Source of the DNA: Poronia punctata | Taxonomy: Eukaryota > Ascomycota > Sordariomycetes > Xylariales > Xylariaceae | DNA: 64,000 nt | NCBI GenBank assembly: GCA_022579005.1 | Contig: MU401591.1 | Span: forward strand, 41,202 to 105,201 | Direction of reading: 5' to 3' | Part shown: positions 25,001-34,279 of the stretch, piece after piece | Numbering within the stretch: the first letter of the stretch is position 1 | Layout of the letters: each line of letters starts with the position of its first letter | Notes under the pieces: generated by a model | Databases searched by the model: none | What the model was told of the DNA's origin: nothing | What the model saw: the letters and a program-made list of their open reading frames with translations, nothing else | Program-made: the position numbers and the translations under genes

Positions 25001-26490
25001 TCTACGTATGGGATTGATGCGGGGTCAACAGAAGTGGTAGACGTCAAAGTCACAGAGGCTCCGTGTGGGGACTTCGCGATCCATACGCTACTACGTTCAC
25101 TGACGGCGAGGGCTATGGAGGACAGATGGAAGTTGGCCAAGACGCCGAGCACACTCCCTCTGCTGGCATAAGCAAAGACAGGTGACCAAGGCTTCTAAAT
25201 CATCGTATATTGTTGTTGCCTAAGAGGGCCACTGAAAGTAGTTTATTATAGGTTACTTTGTCGTATACGAATGTCCTCGGCTACTCTACTTGATACAGTA
25301 TAGTAACCAGCTCGTCTGACGGGGCCATCGTCGTCTCTAGTTGCCTCAACCCGAGTAGCGGCCGGTACCTCGATCCTTACGCGTCATAATCATGTCACTC
25401 AGCTCCGAATCGAGACAAAAGAAACGATATACAACAAGATAGCTGTTCCTCAGGATGACACTTTCCTTACGATGACCAGCGCATGAGGGCGTCTAATCTG
25501 TCCTATCCACGACATTTCTGTGCTACAAAATAGCTGTTGGAAACGGAAAGCCACCTAACCTACCTACTTGAAACCTGTTGGGCATCTACCACTCCAGCAA
25601 CCTTGTTTTTTTTTGGTCTCAAGAACAGCTACCTAGTTGCCGTCATCCGAGAATCGTACGAGCCCAGTCAGACACTTTACTTATATCGAATCGATCATCT
25701 TGGCATGATAAATCCCAGATCTCCGGTAACCAATTTAGCACCAGAGAGCCTAGGCTAAGCCCTTTTTATGATCGAGGGCCCTTAAAATCCTTCGGTTCAT
25801 ACCTGCTTTTAGAAACACAGGTAAATACATGAACGAATACCTCGCTTATACACGTGCATATGTAGAGGAAACAATGAACTAACCTAGGCTAGGTAGGGCG
25901 TACCTCGTCGCACTGGGTTGAGAAAGGCCTAGAAGTACCTAGTCGGCAGACCACATCAGATGATGTAGGTAGGTTAGGCCCTTGACACAATTATGACATT
26001 GAAGCAATGATCAAAGACACGTGGTAATATAAGAGTCTGCGATGTTATAGGGGTCGGGCAACAAAGGGGTCGAAAGCGGCAATTGGCCCTCGATATGCCT
26101 ACGTGGGCGATTTGCTCTCGAAGAGGGGTTGAGAATCGTATGTCTCTACTCTGGTATACAAAGGTGTGGCTTGGCTTTTGCAATATGGTCTGGTCTATTC
26201 TACGGCTTGTCAAGTGTCCAAGTTGGCAAGCAGGATTTCACATTATTTTACATATTATTTTTACTGGGGGGAAGGTCTGTTGCTAGGTTAAATTATTTAG
26301 GACAGAAACGTCCTCGTGGGTTTTAAGTGGCCTAGATATTGGCCATTTACCCAGACACCAGTCGTTGATTGACATGGCATAGTTCGTACGGAATCAAAAA
26401 TATCGTGGCCCTATTTCTGCGATATGCGTAGATATAGGGAAAGGGAAATCAAATGATGTCGAGCCATTCAAAGCGCCATATATTATTAAC
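16084..26490. other. gene desert, about 10 kb, no supported gene
   Basis: No gene is recognised over more than 10 kb. The many ORFs of 60-200 codons overlap on both strands and show no domains; 17795-18397 (minus, 200 codons) and 18039-18350 (plus) are antisense to each other. Simple features seen: a CTGCAG palindrome tract (about 19025-19041), long T runs (20380-20427), a GACT/AACT tetranucleotide repeat (20899-20966) and ten copies of the octamer TACGAGTA/TACTCGTA. The composition is not AT-rich, so this is not a RIP island. Confidence 0.5.
20899..20966. repeat. GACT/AACT tetranucleotide microsatellite
   Basis: About 16 tandem 4-bp units, mainly GACT with GAGT and AACT variants. It lies in the gene desert, and no gene overlaps it. 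Confidence 0.85.
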
Positions 26491-29271
26491 CTAATGGCCA
26501 TGATTCCTCGTATAACGATCAAGACTTTCACACAATTTATCTAAAGCCCACGTCGGCTCGGATTCGTCGGCGAAGATTGGACTATCCTTTCCAATCCACT
26601 GTCCAGAGGTTTTAGTTAAGTAGTTAGCATGGCGGGTAGGCAACAGTACAAAGAAACAAAGATGAGAAAATAAAAGACATACATCCCAATCTACCGGGTT
26701 ACCACCCATCGAGCTGAAGCGGATGAGATGCTTGAAATGAACCCATTCCCTATAGCTGTACCTCTTGTAAGGATCTCGACCGACATCTTGCGCCACGGAG
26801 CGGATTGCTCGCGATAGTTGGATGACCGGATGAGACTCGTTACTACTACTGCCATCACTATGCTCTTTTTGGATACCCTGTTGCACTCGAGGACGGTTCC
26901 CTTTTCCTTTTCCTCTTATTCCTCCGCCCTAAAAAAAAAAGACGATTTATCAACTCTCATGAACAAACAACCAACAAACAGTTGTGGACAAATAGATAGA
27001 TAGATACCTAGGTAAGGTAAACCTACCTGAAACCCAGCACTAGCCCGCCGTCTCCGTTGTCGGAAATGGAAGAGACGGGTGATCCAATGAGTAGGGTATA
27101 GATGAAAGAATCGCTCGAGACGTCGCTTCTCCGGAAGGAGGAAGGAGGATGCTAGTGGTCCGAGTCACGTCTGCGATGACGGTATTCGATAAGGCGTGGA
27201 TGAGGTTCGTGATGCTCGGGACGGTGATAAGTGACCATGTTACGAAGAAGACTTTTCCGATGTTTGATTTGGGCGTTAAATCGCCGTACCTGGGGGGAGT
27301 AATAAATTAATTGTATTTCTATCTTTTAATAAATCTTTTTTTTTTTTTTTTTTTTTTTTTTTGGCTCTCTTGTACACACGTATAATAATAATCAAAAAAA
27401 AAAAAGGGGGGGGGGGGGGGGGGGGGGGGAAACGGGGTGGGTTGTNNNNNNNNNNAACCTCTCTTTTGCGTTCCCTCCCCCAACAGACAACAACACACAC
27501 CAACACCCCCCCCCCGCGCGGGGGGGGCCCCCCCCCAGAGAGGGAAACGTGCTAGGATGTAGGTAGATGAGGTAAAAGTTACATGTACTTACCCAACAGT
27601 CATAAGCGTGACGAAACAAAAATAAAAAGAGTCGAAATATCCCCAATCCCGTTCAGCAAGCATGAAAACCAACGCGCCCAAAGTCCACAACGGGATGAAG
27701 ATGCACAGCGCAAGCAAAAGTCGGTAGTAGGCTTTAAACCTCCCCGTGTCATCTTGGATCCCTCGCATCGCGTTGAACCGATCCCTATCGTCTTCGAGGA
27801 CGAGATGGCGTCGTTTGCCTCGTTGTCGTTGTCGTCGTTTTTCCTCGAATACGAGATTTCGCCCTATGACCTTGAATTTCCCGTATTGAGCCAAGGAGTC
27901 GGAATAATCATCTGGATGAGTAGTAGTAGTAGTAGTAGTGGTAGTAGTAGAAGTAAGTCTACTACGCAACTGTGTCTCGTTGGTGACAGTTTGTCGGACA
28001 GTTCGTTCCCTAACGCGTTCCTCGTGTCTTTTCATCACGCCCCCGCTCTTCCTCTTCTCCATTCGCGATGTTATCGATCGAGATACTCGACTGATCACCA
28101 GTCCTAGCTGGCTCACGCCCACGAGCTCGTATACGAGGAAGAAAGACCGCGCTGCCGTGGTTGTGGGGTAAAAGTCGCCGTAGCCGATTGTTAGGAGGGA
28201 ATGTTTGTTGCATTAGTCTTTTTCTTTGGGGAAAAGGAGTATTTTTTTAAAAAAAGGTTTAGGGGGGGGGGGGGGGGAGGGGAGGGGAAAAAAAAAGAAA
28301 GAAAAAAAGAGGTATATACATACAGCATTACAAAAATAAACAGCATCTTCGAATCCCCAACCTTCCAGCGCGGAAAACACCCCGACCCCTCCGGCGAGCC
28401 ATACGAAGAAGAAGAACATGGTCTGTAATATCAGCGTGCGATGATCGTCGCACAGATGGAGGAACTCGTGCGCGTAGCGTCCCAGAAGCGTCCCTGTTAG
28501 ATTAGACACTAACATGCACGCGCCCGTCATGTATGTGATGGAGGCCAAGACGGCGTACCAGAAGCCTTAGGTGTGCGGGTGTGCGGTGGTGGTGGTGGCG
28601 GCGGTGGTGGCGGCGGTGGTAGCGATGAGCTTTTTATAAGGATTTTGAGTTTGAGTTTGAGTTGGGATGAGGATTGGATGAGGGATTAAGATAGGATAGG
28701 AATAAGTATAAATACATACCATGCTAGAAGAAAGAAGCCATAATACGATAGACAATGGGACAGCTATCGTATACCGAACTCTGCGGACAAAGTGTAGGAG
28801 TAGGATGAAATTACCCACGAAGCCGCAGACGAGAGAGATGCTGTTGAGGGCTAATTCCCTGGCTTACTCGCATGTCAGCCCCCCCTTTCTTTTCTCCCCC
28901 CCCCCCTTTTTGTCAGGGATAAAAGAAATATAGAAAACTCACTCACCACCTATGATCCACATTTCCCTCTCCCTCCCACCCCCAGGAAGAAGCCAAAGCA
29001 GCCACGGAGAGAAAGTTTGACAACGGGCCTTGAGTTGCCGCGAGGATCGGCACGGCAGTTGAGGCGAACCACCATCGTCTGTAGAGATGGCGTAAGTACC
29101 TAGGTAAACATGCGGGAAAATCGAGAGGCAGGCTTTTTTTTTTTTTTTTTACTGTCGAGATATATCCTTCCCCCACTCGTGCCCTTTCGCGATATCGATG
29201 GTATCGGCCCGTTCAACTCCCCCAGCCCTTCTCTCGCTGTCTACTGTCCCAGCCGGGTTCGGGTTGTCCAT
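26491..29271 (-). CDS. TOK1: TOK-type two-pore outward-rectifier K+ channel, damaged
   Basis: Eight exons are read: 29153-29271, 28947-29078, 28716-28858, 28324-28565, 27593-28200, 27027-27289, 26683-26928 and 26491-26598. The product is about 619 aa. Several hydrophobic helices, two pore loops and the C-terminal signature DWDWIGKDSPIFADESEP mark the fungal TOK family, plasma-membrane channels passing outward K+ current. Filters are TIGYGD (about residue 216) and TVGYGD (about 413); the second is interrupted by an intron inside its first Gly codon. Exon 5 also carries a poly-Thr stretch and a basic loop. Oddities: no AG precedes exon 5 (the frame requires entry at 28200, just after ...AACAT), and exon 6 changes frame between about 27130 and 27180, so the tail (FFHLYPTHWITRLF) is one base out of phase. 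The intron at 27290-27592 contains an N gap. This is either sequencing error or a pseudogene. Confidence 0.88.
27338..27540. other. assembly gap (10 N) within TOK intron, flanked by homopolymers
   Basis: Ten N occupy 27446-27455. Nearby are a T run (27338-27362), an A run followed by a long G run (about 27394-27429), and C and G runs at 27508-27535. The gap is wholly inside the intron between exons 5 and 6 of the TOK channel, so no coding sequence need be lost, but base accuracy around it is doubtful. Confidence 0.9.
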
Positions 29272-30311
29272 TATTATACTAAGTTCCCCATGTGATTAAC
29301 CAATGGCCGTTGTAATGCGCAAGCGCTTTGGGCAGGAGATGAAAGCATGGGAATGGGAGACAAGGTTGATGTACTTGGTTACAGTCAGCCTCGGGAGCTA
29401 GCTAGCTACTTGGAATTTGTATAGCATCATTCCGATGCGATTCATGAGCTCGTTGGGTGACGCAGGGGCTTTTCAGGGATTTATTCACTACTTAACTAAA
29501 GTGATGCCACCATGTTCTTGTACAAGGATGAGCCTGTGGACCTACACCGTATAGAGGCCCTCTGTAGTGCAGTCTGTGCAGAGTCCAGACTATCTGAGCT
29601 AGATGGGTTGTCAAGGTACAAACGCGCGGCGCAGCAGATGCACTAGCAAAGCTTATCTTTTTGTTGTTCGTCTTCATGTGAGTGGTGAATTATTCCGACA
29701 CTAACTAGTAACTGCAAGTCCAAGAGGCAAGTTACAACAACGAGACTCCATCCGCTCGCGTCAAATGTCCATAATTCCCCCCTCGAGTTGCTCCTCTGTT
29801 CCTCGGCAAACGTCAACTTCTTAATGGCAGGAGATACAGAGTTTGCGCTGCGTCGTGCCAGGTTGGTAATTCCGCGACTCGGGTACTTATGCCGAAGAAC
29901 GCGGCTTCCTGTTGGCCGTCGGTTGACCATTCAGTACCACCTACGGCAGAGGGCAGATTACCCAAGCCCCTGAACCCTTCATCAGGACCGTTCTATTAGC
30001 GCAGTGATTTGGAAGCCGACTTGGCGAAAAGGCGGCTCTGGTGTTCTGGCAATCCATGATAGGCCTCTAGTCCAGAAAGACTTTTGCGCCTGCCCGCGTC
30101 CTAAGGGGATCGAGCGGTTCGGTTATAGGCAAATGGTAATACAGAAAGGAGGTCCATCTGCATCTTCTCGAATTAACTCGAACAAGGATGGAGAAGGTGT
30201 AGCTGAACCTCAGTAATAGTTGCTCCTCCCGTAAGCCTCCGAATTTTGGAGTACGTGGTGATACGTGGACTTCGTGCAGCGCCCTCATGTCTTTACGAGA
30301 GCCAGTCCCTT
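29272..30311. other. intergenic, no gene seen
   Basis: This is the upstream region of the TOK gene and the 3' flank of the mitochondrial KHE-related gene, both on the minus strand. Short ORFs on both strands lack recognisable content. Confidence 0.5.
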
Positions 30312-31251
30312 TTACTCTTCCTTTTTGTTCTCTTCCTCTTTGGACTGTGACTTTTCACCGGCAGTATTATTCGACGCGACGCCGTTTTGCTTCCGTATCG
30401 CTGTTTCAACCTGCCAAATGGCGCGTTCAAGCTCAATCTCAAGCTCCGGGATATCTAGAGCCTGTGAGAGCTCATGGCCGGTCGACTGCGTTATCAACAT
30501 TCGTTCTGGTTCCTCCGAGCCAGCGCTGTTTTCGGGCCGAGGAGTAGAGTCGGATTCGTTCGGCTTCCTCTCTAGTGTTTGCAAGGAGGGTATAGAACGA
30601 GAATAGATCGCATCTAGCTTTTCCGACGGAGACAAGGTGAAAAAGTCATGGGAAATAAGCCATTTCAGATGTTTACCGCCAGCCAGAGCTTTATAATGAG
30701 ACCATGCCCGATAAACAAGGTAAAAGAAGGGCAAATTAGGTATGCTAATGTGACATGTTAGCCAGCTGTCAAGTTGAAAAGGGTGCGTCGCAATCGACAG
30801 GTTTAAAGACTTACATTGGAACCAGAGCAAATGGAGCACTTATGGGCATCCCTATGAAGCACCATACCATCCTAGAACGATGTAGGCCTTCTCGTTCCGT
30901 AGCGAGCTTCTGTAGGACCTGGGGCGCGTTTGTCGGGGGAATTATGGACGCAGGGAACACTATATGGTGTTTTTCTTTTCCTAATGCATCCTCTTCCCTC
31001 CTCCTTGTCGAAAGGGTAGGAACGGACTTCAGACCCCATTCCTCGTACGGTATTCTTCGAAGAGCCCTATTACCGTACTTGACCACGGCTTTTTTCCACC
31101 CTCCATCTTGCTTCTCCCAACCGGCCCATAGCTTCGCAGCGCGTGTAATCACTTTATCGGCCAATGGCTGTTTTTCTGTCGGTAAAGTCTGAAGCTTCTG
31201 GCAATAAAGAAGCGTTCGCCGGGTCGAAATGGGAAGGAGAAAGAGTCGCAT
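30312..31251 (-). CDS. mitochondrial K+/H+ exchange-related protein (Mit_KHE1 family)
   Basis: There are two exons, 30815-31251 and 30312-30744, with a 70-bp intron (donor GTAAGT, branch GCTAAC, acceptor TTAG) joined in phase 2; the product is 289 aa. The N-terminus MRLFLLPISTRRTLLYCQ, the block YGNRALRRIPYEEWGLKS (around residues 59-76) and the hydrophobic segment GMPISAPFALVPIIPNLPFFYLVYRAWSH (split by the intron) are characteristic of PF10173, the family of yeast YDL183C. That protein sits in the mitochondrial inner membrane and is thought to help form the K+/H+ exchange system that limits matrix swelling. One or two hydrophobic helices lie at about 130-160. The C-terminal 110 residues are acidic, charged and probably disordered, ending in KEEENKKEE. 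The neighbouring gene on the same strand is the TOK potassium channel. Confidence 0.88.
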
Positions 31252-32709
31252 CTTCGGTCAAGCGCAGAGCAGGAGGGGGGCAGGATGTCGGGGAAGAGGA
31301 AACAAGGTGCCAAAAACAATACGGCGGATACTGGTCAAAAAAGACTCGGTCTTATGATCCCCAACTAAAGACGCGTGAATTGATTATTGGGGTATTAATA
31401 GTCATATGATATGTGACATAGTGAAGGCTGCAAGTAAAGAAGTCTGCGAATTCGTGAGGCCGCTTTTTTCGGCGCGTTGGATCCCTGCCTGGCTAACCTA
31501 GCATCTAATAATTTACGTACCCTCGGACTCTCATCCAGGCCACCGATGACATCAGCCATCTTCCTGGTAAGCTATGCCAATTTGTGCCTTGTTTAAGCAT
31601 ACTATGTACCAAGGCAGGAATATCTGACTGTTCGCATTGTTATGTCCCTAAGCCGTGTAGGCTTTTGCCTCTCAATAGACACACTTTTTGACCTCCAAAA
31701 GATTGATGTACATGTAAAATATTGAAGAGTTGCCTATTATTGTGTCTGTTTAAAACATCCCCAAGGCAAGCTACAAAAGCCGTAGCACCAAGTTAATGCT
31801 TTGAATCTGGAAACCAGCTTGTTCAAGTATTCTATGGTACCTATATGTACTCAGGACACTCAGGTATCTACATACATACATATGTACCTTGAAACCTGCC
31901 CGCTAGTATATATGCAGGGTTAGTGTAGTTCTACACGTGCCTTAAATGTGGCAGTCAATGCAGGTGCCTAGACCCCTGCCGCTCACCATTACACCGTTAT
32001 AGTACTGTACATTTTAGAGGACTAGCATCTTGGATAGGTAGGTAGGTACTTCGAGACGAGGCTGTCTTACCTCCCATCCCATCAGTTTCGGCCTTATCCC
32101 TTCCCTATTCCCTGTTTCACGTTGGTCGTCTCAATCGAACATCAACTAAAGCCCGCAAGCTACGTTTGCACGCGTTGGCGGGCGTCCAACACGATAGCAA
32201 TCTTTCATTTCTTTGCACTTATTTTACAATTTCTATCACTTCTATCACTCTCCCTAACCACAGTATTCGTCTCCTGCTAATTTCCATAACCTCGCTTTTG
32301 GCTGATTCCTCGGCTTTGCTACGGCCTTGCTGACGTACGGCAAGCTGACGTCCAATCCGGCTCTTTTTAAGGCCGACCGCGGCCTAAATAATCCAGCAGA
32401 CTTGAAACCTGTTCGTGGGATTTCGTGGATCGACCCATTACATCTGCGCAACCAACATAATTATACCGTCACTTCTTTCGCTCTTTTGGACTTGGTCACG
32501 CTCCTTGGCGCTCACACTTGTGTGTTGGTTGAGGAGGTTTGACGACTCTTACTTTTCTTATTTTGCATATTGCGTCTGGCAGCAAAATCATGACCGTGGG
32601 CTCCATCAATCTTCACATAAACGAGTCAGAGTAAACATTACGACTTTGATCCATTCTATTGATTGCTGCTGCCTGTGACGAGAGTCATGACCGGCTTGCT
32701 TTCTTCGGC
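31252..32709. other. divergent intergenic region, no gene seen
   Basis: This is the shared upstream region of the KHE-related gene (minus) and the SRF1-like gene (plus). A GGTAGGTA tract lies at about 32035-32049. A 14-codon ATG-started ORF at 32589-32633 may be an upstream ORF in the leader of the plus-strand gene. Confidence 0.5.
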
Positions 32710-33750
32710 ATGGCCCCAAACCCACTGAGAGCCACCGTTCCGGCATGGGTGGAATTATATGATGAGGATGTTCACGGGCCTCAGCCACAGAGTCCCATCC
32801 ATCCGCCCTCGCCCACTGTTCGTCCAGAACAGAACAGAGGGAGCCACCCACTCAAGCGCCGTGTGTCCAAGGACGGCTATGTTGATTGGGTGGATGAAAA
32901 ATACGGTCGTGTATCCAAACTGCCCGTGTTTCTGCGAAAACGCGCCGACCGGCCTGGGCGAAGATGGGATCATTTACGGACGTCCGAGCCCGTCATTATG
33001 GGACTGGGATATCGCCCACCCCACGAAGACCCATATGATAGGTGGCGCGACTTCATTCATTCCTCATCCTACGGCCAGGACCCGAATGATCAGTATGAAG
33101 TCGTTGGAAATGACGTCCTGACCCAGCTGATGCCGGGCCTCGACAATCCTGTACGGACACCGTTATATCCGTTAGATCCCAAGTTGAACAAATCGCAAAA
33201 CAGTGCCTGGTTCATGCGTCTCGGCAATTTTATCCTCCGGCACCCCATTGCACCACTCATATTCCGTCTTATTGTCCTTATAACGACCATATCCGCCCTG
33301 GCGTTGACCACAGTAATCTATCGAAGGGAGAAGGACCCCCACGCTATTGCTGGCACTCGGCCTGAGACGTCCCAGGCAATCGTTGCCATCGTGATCGACT
33401 CGGTGGCAATCCCGTACATACTGTATATGACATGGGATGAATACACGGGCAAACCCCTAGGCCTACGAGCCCCTGCTCAGAAAATATCTCTCACGCTCCT
33501 TGACCTCGTCTTTATAGTCTTGAAGTCGGCAAGCACGGCATTAGCTTTCGAGGCACTTGTTTATCATAGCGGCGATGGACAAGCGCAGGACCCTAATGCA
33601 AGAGCCCAGGAATGGGAATCGCTGGATCTGGCAAGAGGCTTAGCAGCATTGACGCTTGTCGGATTGCTTGCCTGGATTGTGAACTTCACCATCAGTGTAT
33701 TTAGACTGGCCGAAAAATTGGGTGGCATAGAAAACGCTCCTGATAAGTAG
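32710..33750 (+). CDS. SRF1: SRF1-like regulator of phospholipase D, four membrane helices
   Basis: This is a single exon of 346 aa. The ATG at 32710 is the first in frame; the frame is open a little upstream but lacks another ATG. The N-terminal 170 residues are hydrophilic with Pro-rich patches and the motif VPAWVELYDED near the start. Four hydrophobic helices follow at about 181-203, 221-241, 259-284 and 306-333. The diagnostic segment is YMTWDEYTGKPLGLR after helix 2, followed by a helix beginning LTLLDLVFIV, as remembered for the yeast Spo14 regulatory factor Srf1 and its fungal relatives. Srf1 is reported to restrain phospholipase D-dependent phosphatidylcholine turnover; transfer of that role to this protein is inference. 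All helices are intact and there is no sign of damage. Confidence 0.72.
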   Translation: MAPNPLRATVPAWVELYDEDVHGPQPQSPIHPPSPTVRPEQNRGSHPLKRRVSKDGYVDWVDEKYGRVSKLPVFLRKRADRPGRRWDHLRTSEPVIMGLGYRPPHEDPYDRWRDFIHSSSYGQDPNDQYEVVGNDVLTQLMPGLDNPVRTPLYPLDPKLNKSQNSAWFMRLGNFILRHPIAPLIFRLIVLITTISALALTTVIYRREKDPHAIAGTRPETSQAIVAIVIDSVAIPYILYMTWDEYTGKPLGLRAPAQKISLTLLDLVFIVLKSASTALAFEALVYHSGDGQAQDPNARAQEWESLDLARGLAALTLVGLLAWIVNFTISVFRLAEKLGGIENAPDK

Positions 33751-34277
33751 AACATAGTATACCTAAGTAATCAAACACACCAGCTCATAACATGGCGTAT
33801 AATTGCGACACCAAGACTTGATTGCATACTGTCTTTATAGTCGTGTGTCTTATCAGGTTAGACTACTATCACATCACCTTGTGTATTGGGGGGCTATAAG
33901 ATCTCGGTGTAGAGGTCGATGCCCAAATAAGAAAATAGGTTGTAGTAAGCACAACTGCGATGGTGGGCACCCGGTAGAGTAGGTATTACAGTTACTCGAC
34001 GATGAAGTTACACGCTGTGGAGACTTAAATATAGAACCACCAGTAAACCTGTATATCTCACCGGGCAAAAAATGGTCTAATACCTACAATTACTAAATAG
34101 CCGTAGGTATTTAAATTATAATATCACCAATATGCGTAGACACCTATCACCAGGTATATGTTGAGATGGTCTCATTATTTATACCATTTATTCACATGTA
34201 GGTTTTACGTCAAGAACAGGCTCTCGACTTAGCGGCTAACTTATCCTTGGTGGTTTGCTTTCACAAAGTACAAGTAC
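33751..34277. other. intergenic, no gene seen
   Basis: This is the 3' flank of the SRF1-like gene up to the transposon insertion site. No ORF of interest is seen. Confidence 0.5.
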
Positions 34278-34279
34278 TA

